Assembly (NCBI GenBank): GCA_001606155.1
Contig: LODT01000037.1
Location: forward strand, 310,001 to 374,000
From: Tieghemostelium lacteum
Taxonomy: Eukaryota; Evosea; Eumycetozoa; Dictyosteliales; Raperosteliaceae
Length of the DNA stretch: 64,000 nt
Direction: 5' to 3'
The translations under genes and the position numbers were made by a program. This document shows, in pieces, positions 10,701 through 22,067 of the stretch (position 1 is its first letter; each line of letters opens with the position of its first letter). Under the pieces are notes generated by a model. The model was not told where the DNA came from and did not search any database. It worked only from the letters and a program-made list of their open reading frames with translations.

Positions 10701-12344
10701 TGTTAATATGAGTGTACAATCTGCTGATGATTTGGAGCCTGCCAAATTGGCATCATCCAATTTAGGGAAATAAGGTCTACCAGTCTTCTTTCCAGAGAAT
10801 TTCTTAATGAATTTGTTTTGGTCCATTAGCTTTACATAGTCAACAATGGAACTGACAATACCAGTTTTAGGATCACAAACTTTTTTTATAAATTTCTCGG
10901 AGGGTTCGCAAGTGGATCCTAATTTATCTTTTTTGGTGGTCAAGGACTCTTTGGTCTGACTGTCAAATTGAGGGTTGATAATCATACTTTTTACAAATAC
11001 AAATAGATAGTTTTTGATGGTTTGTGCTCTCAAATCTGCGGTTTTACTGGCTTTTTTAACCTTTTCAGAGATGGCTGAAATGATGTTTTGGAGTGCGTGT
11101 GTTACATGTGTACCACCTTTAGTTGTACATATAGAGTTTACAAAAGATACCTGATTGAATTGACCTTCAGTTGAGAGAGCTATAGCAATTTCCCAACGGT
11201 CACTAACCTTTTCATAGTGTACTTTAATTGGGTTTTCTTCGTCATTGTTATCTATATACAGTTCAATGTACTTCTCAAAAGAGGAGAAAGAAATGTTCTT
11301 GCCATTGTATGAGACTTTCAAACCTGCATTGGTACCTGCAATATCATAGACACGTTTCTCTAAAAGTGCCATTAAATCATCATCAAAATGTGTCATACCA
11401 AATCTCTTTAGTTCAGGGAAAAATGTGATGGTTGTGTAATTGGTGCTCTTACTGTAACTTGTAATTACAGGGTCCTCCTTTTGCTTCATATTCTTTGTAA
11501 ATGTTTGTTTGAACAGTTTTCCATTCTCTGAATCACCAACTTCTACAATGAACTTATTGGAGAAGATGTTTGCCAATTTGGCACCAAACCCATTACGACC
11601 TCCAGTCAAACGTTCTTCAGAGTCATCGTAGTTTGAACTAGTCAAAAGATTACCAAAAATCAATTCGGGGACGTATATCTTATGTTCCTTATGTTTGACA
11701 ACTGGAATACCATGACCATCATTCGATATAGTAACACTACCAGCAGTAGCATCAATATCAACTTTAATATACTTCATCACACATCCTTTAGCATCTTTTT
11801 GTTTGTTATCAGCAGCATTAACCAAAATCTCATCAAAAATCTTATAGATACCAGGAACAAAACTAATTTTTCTCTTTTCCATTTTGGAACCACCCCACAC
11901 CCACAATTCTTCATCTTGCATTTCTATGGATCCTATATAGGTATCTGGACGCAACAGAATCTGGTCAAGAAGTTCTTTCTTTTGATAGATTTCCTCTATG
12001 GTCTTACCAGATTTTACAGACTTTGCAATATTCTCAAAGACATTCTCTTCATTTGTTTTCTTCTTTGGAGGTGGTGAATCTTCATCATCTAAATCATCCA
12101 AATCATCCATTACCATATCTTCATCTTCACTATCTGCTTTCTTTTTACTAGCTGCTCTTTTTTTACTTCCAGGTGCACTTGGTTTCTTTGGTTCAGTGGC
12201 TTTCTTTGTCTTGGCAGCTGCCTTCTTTGTTGTAGCTGCGGGCTTTTTAGTGGTAGTGCTTGCCTTTGTTTTTTTAACTGGTGAATGATAATCATCTGAA
12301 GACCCTTCAGATTCATAGTCATCATAATCACTATCATCAGACAT
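7745..12344 (-). CDS. top2: DNA topoisomerase II (type IIA), two exons
   Basis: Exons 12344-10464 and 10405-7745 join over a 58-base GTAAGT..TTTTAG intron to give 1513 residues, the usual size for eukaryotic topoisomerase II. The enzyme passes one DNA duplex through another using ATP and works in the nucleus. Visible parts: Ser/Lys-rich N-terminus; GHKL ATPase with RPDTYIGS and GRNGFGAKLAN; TOPRIM with EGDSAKS and the metal-binding TDQDHDGSH, split exactly by the intron after Gln; breakage-reunion domain with catalytic Tyr in ARYIHTRL (about residue 879) and GTGWS; Lys/Glu/Ser-rich C-terminus, probably nuclear targeting and regulation. No organelle presequence is obvious, so this is the nuclear form. 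Confidence 0.96.
10406..10463 (-). other. Intron of topoisomerase II
   Basis: 58 bases, GTAAGT at the donor and TTTTAG at the acceptor; removing it restores the highly conserved TOPRIM motif TDQDHDGSHIKG without gap. Confidence 0.95.
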
Positions 12345-12740
12345 TTTTCTTCTTACCTACAAACTAAAATGAATTAAAAAAAAAAAAAATCTGCAATGTA
12401 AAAAAAAGGCGCAATTAAAATAACAATAACCGGAAATCTTCTGTTTTCCAAATCAATTATTAAATACACATTTTTATATTTAGAATTTGATTTTTTGAGA
12501 TATTTTCTTATAAATAAATTATAATATTATAATATTAATATTTATATTACAATATTTGATAATTTATGATTTTTTGTGATATTTGTTTTGCCTTTTTGTC
12601 AAATTTTTTGTATTTATGTCAATTTTTAACACTAATTATATAAATTGCTATAAAATGGAAACTTTTTATTTAATTTTCTATTCATCAATATCTTAACAAG
12701 TGTAATATCAAATTTATTTATATAACTAAAGAAATTGAAG
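12345..12740. other. Divergent promoter region between top2 and the next gene
   Basis: About 400 bases, almost all A/T, serving two divergent genes; no gene seen. Confidence 0.6.
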
Positions 12741-13922
12741 ATGTATGGAAGACTCTCTGAATCCTGCGGTATCTGGTATGATGATGACTCTTTTCCAATA
12801 ATAAAAACTGAAGAAGAGGAAAATCAAAACGAACAAACTATTCACGACCGAGTTATAAATGATAACCCAACACAACCTCGAGTCTATTTTCAATACAATT
12901 CTCACTTCCAAAATAACAATCTTGAACACCTGAACCAATTCCACCAATCACCATATTTTCAAACACAATACCAACAACAACAACAACAAGTGAATAACTC
13001 AATTTATAATATTCAAAATGGGGATAACCTCAATATCACCTTTGGAAACATTAATAACCAAGAAAGTCATTTATCCACACATATTCAACAAGAACCAATG
13101 CAAATAGAATTTGAAACTGGTAGAACTGAGTTGATGAGTGATGAATCACTTCAAATTGATGAAAGTGAGGATGAATTCAGTGATGTAGATATGGAAAGTG
13201 ATGATGGTTCTGTATATAGTGATGGTAGTGATGATTATGTTTCAAGTGATGAAAGTGATGGTTCGTTGCAATTGAGGGATAGACCATTTACTCAATGTTC
13301 TGGTAAAAGAGTTCAATTAAATATCGATAATTTGATAGATCCGCCCTCAATCTCAAAGTCTAGTAAAAAAGCAGTTCCCAAAAACAACAATCAAAAAACT
13401 ATAATTGCTCCAACTACTAGATTAGCTGTTGAATTGGAATTGGATAGAATTTCACATAAAAACACCCCTGCAATTCATGTTTCAAAATCATCTAAAACCC
13501 TACCACCACCACCACCAAAACCTCCTAAAACCACCCCCAAAACAACTACAGCATCTCCCAAATCTAAAACCACAACTACTAAACCATCAGATACAACAGT
13601 AAATTCAAAAACTTTTACAAAAACATTAGTAACTAAACCAAAATCAGATACAGTTGTAAATTCACAAACCAACAACAACAACAATAATAATGATAATAAT
13701 AGTAATAATAAAATATTTACCTATGCTGGTATATATCCACCTAGTGTTGATCTTAATAATAGGATTATAGATGTTATTAACAAGAATAATGTAAAGCATT
13801 GCAATTATCAACCTATTACCAAGGATGAAATAGATAATTTAAAGAGTATTAAAACAAATGGTGCTGTAGATCCACAAACTGCTAAACAAATTTTCAAGAA
13901 ACATAGTGTTAGCAATATATGA
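12741..13922 (+). CDS. Disordered acidic, Gln/Asn- and Pro/Thr-rich protein
   Basis: 393 residues from the ATG at 12741 (MYGRLSESCG; the frame extends two codons further only through a TTG). Low-complexity parts in order: Gln run near residue 75, long acidic Asp/Ser/Glu stretch (about 130-185), Lys-rich segment, PPPPPPKPPK and Thr/Lys-rich linker (about 255-300), Asn run. Only the last 70 residues (from KIFTYAGIYPP) look foldable and could be a small helical domain. I do not recognise the family. Composition fits a nuclear regulatory or chromatin protein, but that is inference. It is divergent from top2 and shares its promoter region. Confidence 0.75.
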   Translation: MYGRLSESCGIWYDDDSFPIIKTEEEENQNEQTIHDRVINDNPTQPRVYFQYNSHFQNNNLEHLNQFHQSPYFQTQYQQQQQQVNNSIYNIQNGDNLNITFGNINNQESHLSTHIQQEPMQIEFETGRTELMSDESLQIDESEDEFSDVDMESDDGSVYSDGSDDYVSSDESDGSLQLRDRPFTQCSGKRVQLNIDNLIDPPSISKSSKKAVPKNNNQKTIIAPTTRLAVELELDRISHKNTPAIHVSKSSKTLPPPPPKPPKTTPKTTTASPKSKTTTTKPSDTTVNSKTFTKTLVTKPKSDTVVNSQTNNNNNNNDNNSNNKIFTYAGIYPPSVDLNNRIIDVINKNNVKHCNYQPITKDEIDNLKSIKTNGAVDPQTAKQIFKKHSVSNI

Positions 13923-14278
13923 AAATATTAAAAAGTGTAATTTTAATAAACCAGTTTATTTGGTTGTCTTTTAAAAATATCTAACCCATCATAAAATGAA
14001 AATTAATTTTGGACTTTTAGATTAGATGAGTTGGGTTTTCACATTCTTTATAAAAAATGAAAAGAAAGAATTTTATAAAATTTAATTCACCCTATAAAAA
14101 TAAGCGATTCCATTCTGTAAAAAATCACAAACATGGGTTGAGATCAGTTTTCTCGAAATATTAAAAATAATATTTTTAATAAAAAGTTTAACATCTAACT
14201 CATTGAAAGAATTTTAATTCAATCAAGACATTATTCTAAAAGAAAAGATCCTATAAATATTATTATAAGCACATAAGC
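13923..14278. other. A/T-rich spacer
   Basis: No gene seen; contains short inverted A/T words (for example AATAATATTTTTAATAAA around 14,170) and the promoter of the phosphatase gene. Confidence 0.5.
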
Positions 14279-15209
14279 ATGAAAATTAAAATTAAAAATA
14301 TGGTATGTTAACATTTATTTATTTGCATATTTGAATAACTGACACTAATTTTTTAATAATGATAAATTATCTGAATAAAAATTATAGGATTCAATAACAT
14401 CGAATCAACAACTACCACAACAACAAAATAACATGAAAAAGAGAAAATGTGAAATTTTATTTGAAGATAATGAACAGAATCATTATCAATTCGATTGTAA
14501 AGCTATTAAATTAGAGAATGAGACTGTAGATGTACCATTGACACCTCCTATACCTTCGCTATCCTCATCTCAAGATATACTTGTATATGATACTACCTCT
14601 AGAAGTCAAGATACTGAAACTGTTGTACCAACCTATGACGAAGATGAAGATGAATGGAACTCAAGTATCACTGAATTCACAGGTAAACTAGGTTTAATAA
14701 GTCCAATGAACAGTCATAAAAAGACATTGGTTTTGGATTTGGATGAGACTTTAATTAGAAAAGAAGTTCAACCTTTAGTTGGTTTACAAGCTGATTTTAC
14801 ATTGACTTATCCTCAAGGTGAACAAGTACACATCTACAAAAGACCACATTTAGATGACTTCCTATTGACACTTTCAGAAGACTATGAATTGGTCATATTC
14901 ACAGCAAGTTCAAGATACTTCTCTGAATCTATAATTGAGAGATTACCTGCAATCTCACATAGCCTCTATCAAGAAGATACCATTAAGATGTGTATTAATG
15001 GAAAGAATCGTTCAGTTAAAGATCTTTCCACTCTCGGTAGAGATCTATCAAAGACTATTTTAATTGATGATAGTCCTTATTCTGGATATCTTCAACCTGC
15101 CAACTGCATTACCATCTCTTCATGGTACTCTGATAGTACTGATACTGAATTACTATACCTTAAAAACAAGCTCTTAAGACACCAACTCTACAATCGTTCA
15201 AAAACATAG
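14279..15209 (+). CDS. FCP1/SCP-like protein phosphatase (HAD family), probably two exons
   Basis: The C-terminal 170 residues form an FCP-homology (NIF) domain: catalytic DLDET (DxDx(T/V)), FTASSRYFS after strand 2, and LIDDSPYS with the metal-binding Asp pair. The family removes phosphate from Ser in RNA polymerase II tails or other nuclear proteins. From the ATG at 14433 it has 258 residues, preceded by an acidic, Ser/Thr-rich N-terminus. A likely 24-base first exon (14279-14302, MKIKIKNM) joins over an 85-base GTATGT..TTATAG intron to 14388 and stays in frame, giving 281 residues; I prefer this start, though 14433 is possible. The SCP class usually reads DLDETL then HS; here RK follows. 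Confidence 0.82.
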
Positions 15210-15594
15210 TATTTCAACATCCAATGTTAACAAGTACGCTGTTATCAATGTTCAAACCCTAACACCCAAAATAGTAACTATTTTAGCTAGTTGTCCAAAA
15301 CAAAAGACTTAATGTCTTTTAATTGATCAACTTCCAATCCATTTATGTATATATATATATGGACTATTACTACCATTTTCATTCTAATATTTTTTTTTCA
15401 AATAAATTATTTACAAATTCATTATTATTATTTAACATTTAATTTTTTTGATTGAATATTTTATTTTACAAATTTTACCACACATTTAAAACACTTCTTA
15501 TAAGTGCTAACACTAAATATGGGAGATTAAATTTGCAACAACAACAATAATAACAAATTTAATATTTGTTATTATAATATATTTAATTATTAAA
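15210..15594. other. A/T-rich spacer
   Basis: 3' flank of the phosphatase gene (with a TA repeat near 15,350) and promoter of the ABC transporter; no gene seen. Confidence 0.55.
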
Positions 15595-17745
15595 ATGACA
15601 GCTATTCAATTAAAGAATGTAACTAGAGGTTATGGGAATTCAAAAGTTATTGAAAATATGAATCTAAGTATCAAATGTGGTACTATTAATGCACTAGTTG
15701 GTTCATCAGGGTGTGGTAAAACTACAATGTTAAAGATTGTGTTGGGTAGATTAGTACCTGATTGTGGAGAGGTTAGAGTATTTGGATTGGAACCTTATTC
15801 TAGTGCATTGACTGTTCCAGGGTCCATAGTAGGTTATGCACCTCAGGAGATTGCATTGTATAATGATCTGACCATTGGTGAGACTATAAAGTTCTTTGCT
15901 ACTGTGCATGGAATGACTAAAGAAAATTATAAAAAAAGGAAGAAAGAGATGGTTGATTTATTAGAATTACCACCAATGTCAAGGGTTGTAGGTACTTTAT
16001 CAGGTGGTCAGAAACGACGTGTATCATTAGCATGTGCTTTGGTACATTCTCCGACACTGTGCGTGTTGGATGAACCTACTGTTGGACTTGACCCACTGTT
16101 AAGGGCATCGGTTATAAATTATCTCAAGATGATTTCAGAGAGTGCTGGTGTGACAGTACTGATAACCACTCATTATATTGAAGAGGCTAAGGTTGCTGAC
16201 AATGTATTTCTAATGAGAAATGGAAAGATTCTAGAAGGAGGTGATCCAGAGGATCTCATTAGAAAATATCAATGTGATAGCTTGGAAGATGTGTTTTTAC
16301 AGCTTTGTAAATCAGATAATTCTCAAAAGAATTTGTTGGCTGAAAATGTTGTTGGGGGAAATAGTTCAAATAGTAAAAATATTGATATGAATCATAGTGA
16401 AGAGATACCATTAAAGAATGTGAATCTTAGGGATAGTATATCATCTGAAAATCAACAATATCACAACCAAGAGACACCAGAAGAATCTGTAATTTCCAAA
16501 TCAAGGTTTTCTAAAATCCTTCAAACTATTTTAGTATTTATATTCCATTCATGGGCAATATCTAAGAGAACATTGATACAGGTACTGAGAAACAGACTTG
16601 TGCTGTTCATGGAGATATTCTTACCTGCTATAGTTGCTACTATATTCTTTATATGTATTGGAGGAATTCCTAGATCACTCCCATTCTGTATTGTTAATCA
16701 CGATCTTGGACTTCCACCTGGATTCACCCCTATGAACTTGGGGTTGGAAATGGTTGCTAAACTTGAACAATCAGATATACTAAAGATCTATTATTACAAT
16801 GATACCTCTCAGGCTATTGATATGGTAAAAAGAGAGAAAGCGTGGGGTGTTCTAGAGATACCTTCAACATTTACCTATGCATCTATACTTCGAATAAGTG
16901 ATGTGTCCAACCAGACTCTAGCTAACCAATCTAAAGTCCATTTGACCATGGATTACACTGATTTTGAAGTTCAAGCAATGATAAGAGCAACACTTCAAAA
17001 TGCTCATCAAGAAGTAACAGGAAAATACAATATCTCAACAGAAACCATTTATTATGAACCTGCTGTATACGGGTCCCTTGACAACAAATTTTTAGATTTT
17101 GTAGCACCTGGTATTATAGGTATATTCACCTATGCACAGTGTCTTTGTATGGTTGGTTTGATATTCGTAATTGAGAAACTATCAGGGTCACTTGACAGAC
17201 TATTTGCATATAATGTATCAATAGTCTCTATAGTACTAGGTACACTATTATCTAGGATTTTTATATTAATTCTTCAAGCTTGCGTATTGATTGTAATCTC
17301 TATATATGCATTTGAAGTACCTCATAATGGTAGTGTATTTCTACTGTTTTTAATCATTATTGTTAATGGATTGGCTGGTATGACATTAGGTACATTTATA
17401 AGTAGTGTATCCAATTCAGAGTCATCTGCATTTCATTTGGCTTTGGGATGTTTCTTTCCAACTTTATTTATATCAGGTACATTGTGGCCTATTAAAGGTA
17501 TAAAATTTTCATGGCTTTATTGGATACCTTATCTAGCACCATCAACATACACTACAATAGCCATGAGAAATGTTTCACTTCGTGGTCTACCATTCTCCGA
17601 CCCTGGTGTATATCAACCTTTCCTAATATTATTGGCATGGGTAGTAGGTCTTTTTATACTCTCAGTCATTTCATACCAGAGAAGACAACGTAATTGGTCT
17701 TTAAAGTTTTCCAATTATCTTTCAAAATTTAACATCATTAAATAA
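15595..17745 (+). CDS. ABC half transporter, NBD then ABC-2 type membrane domain
   Basis: 716 residues, intronless. The N-terminal ATPase has Walker A GSSGCGKTT (36-44), Q-loop YAPQE, signature LSGGQ (135-139), Walker B LCVLDEP and the switch His in TTHYIEEA. A hydrophilic linker (about 245-305) leads to an ABC-2 type permease with one membrane segment near 325-350, a large extracellular loop with several NxS/T sites, then five or six segments from about 495 to 690. The order NBD-TMD is that of ABCG and the ABCH/ABC-2 half transporters described in dictyostelids and insects, so it must dimerise. Substrate unknown; lipid or drug export is the usual role. Likely plasma or internal membrane. Confidence 0.9.
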   Translation: MTAIQLKNVTRGYGNSKVIENMNLSIKCGTINALVGSSGCGKTTMLKIVLGRLVPDCGEVRVFGLEPYSSALTVPGSIVGYAPQEIALYNDLTIGETIKFFATVHGMTKENYKKRKKEMVDLLELPPMSRVVGTLSGGQKRRVSLACALVHSPTLCVLDEPTVGLDPLLRASVINYLKMISESAGVTVLITTHYIEEAKVADNVFLMRNGKILEGGDPEDLIRKYQCDSLEDVFLQLCKSDNSQKNLLAENVVGGNSSNSKNIDMNHSEEIPLKNVNLRDSISSENQQYHNQETPEESVISKSRFSKILQTILVFIFHSWAISKRTLIQVLRNRLVLFMEIFLPAIVATIFFICIGGIPRSLPFCIVNHDLGLPPGFTPMNLGLEMVAKLEQSDILKIYYYNDTSQAIDMVKREKAWGVLEIPSTFTYASILRISDVSNQTLANQSKVHLTMDYTDFEVQAMIRATLQNAHQEVTGKYNISTETIYYEPAVYGSLDNKFLDFVAPGIIGIFTYAQCLCMVGLIFVIEKLSGSLDRLFAYNVSIVSIVLGTLLSRIFILILQACVLIVISIYAFEVPHNGSVFLLFLIIIVNGLAGMTLGTFISSVSNSESSAFHLALGCFFPTLFISGTLWPIKGIKFSWLYWIPYLAPSTYTTIAMRNVSLRGLPFSDPGVYQPFLILLAWVVGLFILSVISYQRRQRNWSLKFSNYLSKFNIIK

Positions 17746-17851
17746 ATTAGATCAAAAAAACTTTACCTATTGACTAAAATGTATGTGGAACTAAAATTAC
17801 TATAGTGAAGGAAAGATAAAACATGACAGTGGGCACCGTAAAATTTCATTA

Positions 17852-17929
17852 TATTTGGGTTTGGATGGTTTCAGTCTAGAAATACATTTCATTACTTTCT
17901 ATACTATTTAGACTGAAACCACCCAAATA
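17852..17929. repeat. Long imperfect inverted repeat downstream of the ABC gene
   Basis: TATTTGGGT (17,852) and GGTTTCAGTCT (17,867) pair with AGACTGAAACC (17,910) and ACCCAAATA (17,921). This gives a 20-bp stem with a 6-base bulge and a 32-base loop, about 110 bases past the stop codon. Candidate structured 3' element, small RNA or remnant of a miniature transposon. Confidence 0.7.
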
Positions 17930-18344
17930 AATCATCTTTTGAATCCTCATTCCAAATGAATACTTATTTTTTTTTCTCTATCATTTACCCATCTGATTTG
18001 AAATTGGCTTAGGTGTATATTATTATATTATTTTTGTGATTGATTTGGGGACAAATTCATTTGGTATTACATTGTTAATCATTTGATTGGTAATCTCACT
18101 TATTGATTTAAATGAAAAATGTTTTTTAAGCTCTATTGCTCATATAGGATATAGATCCAATCTCTTACCATTCATAATCTTAAAATATTTTAGTATTTGA
18201 TAAATATCATTACAGTAATAACAATGAAATGGGTCTCAAAACCACTATCGTAATGATATCTCTTAGTTTAAAGTAACGTTACAACACAACAGTATGTCGA
18301 CGCTTTACTTTTACCCTCATCCTTCCAAATTTGAATTTAATTTA

Positions 18345-18416
18345 AAAAAGATCTAAGTAAATTTAATTCAAAAAGAATTGATTGAAATTTGATTGGATGT
18401 TAAAAATAGTTTAATT
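18345..18416. repeat. 72-bp dispersed repeat, copy A
   Basis: Matches 21,899-21,970 almost perfectly (one mismatch seen, A/T at AAAARG). It begins AAAAAGATCTAAGTAAATTT and ends ATAGTTTAATT. Upstream, CCCTCATCCTTCC at 18,314 is the reverse complement of the 13 bases just left of copy B. Confidence 0.85.
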
Positions 18417-18716
18417 CAATATTATTATTTTTATAAAAATTAATTGTTTTAAAAAATCTAACGATATATTTAAAAAGACGTTTTATTTTAAAATTGAATA
18501 TAAAATGGTTTGGACTAGACCGAAATATCATCATTTTCCACCTAATTTCAATTATTTAAAATTCCACAATATTGCATTCTCTGACGGATATGAAATTTGA
18601 AACCCATTTTTAGATTTTAAAATAAGATAATTGGGAAAAACGTCGTTTCAAAAAACTGATCGTCTATTTAATGGATTTATAAATTTTTTTTTTTTTTTAT
18701 CAAATAATTAAAAATC

Positions 18717-20791
18717 ATGAACTCTAAAATTATATTTGTATTATTACTATTACTTAATGTAAATTATAGTAAGTTAAACTATTCTAAGATTGTAATTAAA
18801 TAATATCCTAACCATTTTAAATATAAATAGTTTATTGTGTAAAATTATCAATTGTAAAATTAATAGGTGCTCAAAGTCATTTAATACCACAACCAAATGG
18901 ATTAAGTTGGACTCTAGTTGATACATCCAACAAGACAATTTCAAAATCGTTACATTTGACTGGAGGTAAATCAACATTACTTATATTTGAGTTTGGAAAA
19001 ACTGATTTAGTTAGTCCATCTGTACAGGCTTTTCAAGGTTCAACATCACTAGGAACCCAAAATTTACTTCCACCAAATCAATTGGCACCTACTGAATCGA
19101 ATGGCACTGCATTTTCAACTACCGCATATTCAGTTAATGCACCATTAAATTGGATAGTTCCTGGTGTAACATTAAAAGTATCCGCAAGTAATTACGAGAC
19201 TTCTGATGCCATTGCTTTGAATACTGGTTGTACAGCATCAACGAACATATTGATATTCCCATTGTATCTATTTGGAGCTAATTTTGAAAATTCTGCAAAT
19301 TTCTCAACTGCAACTTCAATTCCAGAAATTGCGTTAGATGAGCTTAAAAATAAATGGCCTGTAAGTGAAATTAATGCTCAACCACATCCAAGTGGTGGAA
19401 TAGTTTGGCCATCTATAATTTTACCACCTAATGGTACACATCCAGCATTCTTAGCAACAGCTTCAAATCAACAGAGAGATGGTTTTGAAATTATGGGTAT
19501 TCTTTTAGGTCTTCTTGGAAGAATTTATACAGTCTATGGTGACTCTAAATTAAACACTCAATTGTATGGTCCAATCAGTTGGAAGAACTCAAGTGGTATA
19601 GTTAAAGGTCCTGATGGTGGCTTAGGTACAGTTGGTGGAAGTTGTGGTGTTGGAGATTTAGCATTCGCACATTATATTATTCATGAGCTAGGTCATGCTT
19701 TTGGTATTTCTCATTCTATTGAATCTTATGATGAAGGTAGATACCCATACGTCAATGGGTCCCTACTTGGAAGTCAATGGGGATATGACACCAATAAGAA
19801 TCAACTTTTGTCAACAGTAATTCCAACTTCTGCAAGCCATTATGCAAGTTGTAAAAAAAATTCTGTATTGAATGCTCAAGATCAATGTGTAAAACAGTCA
19901 GTTATGGATGGTGGTGCTCGTGATAGAGCTTCTGGATACCGTTACGCAATGTTTGCTGATTATGAAGCCGCAATAATTCAAGCTTATTTTGAAGGTACTA
20001 CAACAAAGGATGCAACAACTGGTGTAAATTCATACAGTGGTGGTAAAGTATTTAGATCTCAAACATTTTCAAGTGGATATGCTCGTTGGGATAGTATTGA
20101 TAAAAAATTTGTTGAATATACCCCTACTACAACTGATAGAGGTCTCTATGGTATTAATGGTAATTTGCCAGTTCAAAAGAATGTTCCAGTATATACATTT
20201 ATAGCTTCAGTGTCTCTTGCTGGTACAAAAGGAGCATCAATTTTATACCCACCATTATATGCCCAAAATGGTGCACTAATTCAATATTTTGATCCAACTA
20301 GTGCCACTGATTTGGATTTGATTAAACAAAAGACTGGAGTGTATTATAAGTATTGTTATGCTGATGGTTGTGATTTTACCTATCGTATCACATATCAAGA
20401 TTCATCAGTTAGTCATGTAATTGTACAAGATGGACTTAGACCATGGCTCAGTATCAATGGTACCATTGATCCACAATACTATAATGCCACGGCATCAAAG
20501 AGTCAAAAGTCTTTTGTTGTAAATATTCCAGCTTCAAAATCAGTTTCAAGATTTGAAATTCTCTATACACCCAATGTCTATGTTGGTTTGAAAAATACCA
20601 CTGTAACTGTACTCATTGACTACGATTGCAAAGGTCAAGGTAAAGACATATCATGTTCTATTCATGTACCACCATCTTCCTCCGATAGCACTACCTCTGA
20701 ATCTGAATCTGATGATATTTCAATATCATCTAAAATTCATATAAATTTATATGTTATCTTATTATTGTTATTTATTAACTATTTTATTTAA
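18717..20791 (+). CDS. Secreted or surface metallopeptidase (HELGH zinc motif), two exons
   Basis: Exon 18717-18768 gives a signal peptide (MNSKIIFVLLLLLNVNYS). It joins over a 98-base GTAAGT..AATAG intron to 18867-20791 for 658 residues in frame; without that exon there is no ATG. HELGHAFGISH at about 290-300 is the long metzincin-type zinc motif (HExxHxxGxxH), with VMDGGARDRASGYRYAMFADYE downstream where a Met-turn would lie. The layout most resembles M66 (StcE-like) peptidases, which cleave glycoproteins; that assignment is tentative. Many NxS/T sites. A Ser/Asp-rich stalk and a hydrophobic C-terminus (YVILLLLFINYFI) suggest a GPI anchor or membrane tail. Confidence 0.85.
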
Positions 20792-20904
20792 ATTAAAAAA
20801 TATTATTGACCCATTTTTATTCATTCTATATTCACATTCAAAATACAAAATAAATACTTCATTATTTCTGTTATAAATTTTTTTTAATTTTTATATTTTT
20901 TATA

Positions 20905-21270
20905 TTGTCCTTTGGTTTTTACAAAAACACTCCGGAAATCAATCAGATTGGATGTGGATATGCACATTCGGTATTGTGTACTGATATGGGTGATGTCTAT
21001 TCCTGGGGTATTGGAAACTACCTTGGGTTGGGTATCAATGAGAATATCAGTAGACCCAAACAAATTGAGTCACTTCTTGGTGTAATTGATATAAGTTGTG
21101 GTCATTATCATACTGTTGCTACTACAGATCTGAAGAACATCTATAGTTGGGGACAAGGTGAACATATGAAATTGGGACATGGTCGAACCAGTCCTAGAAA
21201 CATTGAGTTCTTTATAAACGAAAATGTCAGAAAGATATTTATTGTAGTAAAATACAATAGTTATAGTTAA
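20905..21270 (+). pseudogene. RCC1-repeat gene fragment
   Basis: An open frame with two or so RCC1 propeller repeats: GCGYAHSVLCTDMGDVYSWG and CGHYHTVATTDLKNIYSWGQG. A full seven-blade propeller needs about 350 residues; here only about 100 remain. There is no ATG at the front, and the frame ends in unrelated sequence. Best read as a relic of a duplicated RCC1-family gene. It starts only 110 bases after the metallopeptidase stop. Confidence 0.65.
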
Positions 21271-21528
21271 TACAGATATGAACTTGATACTACTGTATGA
21301 ATTGGTAATTAGGCCGGGGTTCAATGAAATAAACAACATTCACACTCTTTCAAAAGAAGGAGAAACAGGAAGATGATGACGATGTTTTCTCTGAAGGAGA
21401 AGCAGAGGCCCTAACCCTTCTGTAGAAGTGTATGAGAAAATAGAATGTAAGTATTTGATACTAAATTCAATACACCCAAACATTTTTTTAACATTATAAT
21501 CAGATATAGAGAGTGATTTACAAAATAA

Positions 21529-21786
21529 ACATGTAAAAGATTTGAGGAAATATGTAAAGAGAGAGGCTATGGCCAACAGGGCAGAAAAACTGATCTTATT
21601 AAACGTATTTTAACTAAAGATCAAGGTGCAGACAATGATTGGTCATCAGATATGGTAAAATCAGACAAATGTGAAGTTAAAAATATTTTAAAAACAAGAT
21701 TAAGAAAAATATCACAACCCAAAAGACCCTATTACAGCTTCAGTCTTTTGTTCTCATCAGATATCATAGATTTAATAGTGAATTAA
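21529..21786 (+). pseudogene. SAP-like domain gene fragment
   Basis: An open frame without a start ATG reads EEICKERGYGQQGRKTDLIK, matching the SAP helix-extended loop-helix pattern (Gly, then GxKxDLIxRI). SAP domains bind DNA in chromatin proteins. The rest (about 60 residues) is not recognisable. Likely a relic, related in pattern to the fragment at 34,808-34,948. Confidence 0.45.
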
Positions 21787-21898
21787 ACTCGCCTTTATAT
21801 CAAGCAAAATAGAAAATGTATTACAAATCACCCTTCTTCCTAAATCATCAATAGAGACTTCAACTGTTACCATGAATTTAAACGGAAGGATGAGGGTT

Positions 21899-21970
21899 AA
21901 AAAGATCTAAGTAAATTTAATTCAAAATGAATTGATTGAAATTTGATTGGATGTTAAAAATAGTTTAATT
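21899..21970. repeat. 72-bp dispersed repeat, copy B
   Basis: See copy A at 18,345. Copy B sits directly to the right of GGAAGGATGAGGG (21,885-21,897) and about 100 bases left of the reverse transcriptase fossil. Confidence 0.85.
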
Positions 21971-22067
21971 AAAAATCTAATGATTGTATTTTTACAACCA
22001 ACTATAGATAAGCCAATATTCATAATAGTAAAACTTACAACTTGGTCCAATGCATCTACAATTAAAG

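Larger units (their letters stand above)
17746..18716. other. Spacer with hairpin and repeat
   Basis: Apart from the inverted repeat at 17,852-17,929 and the repeat at 18,345-18,416, no gene is seen. Confidence 0.5.
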
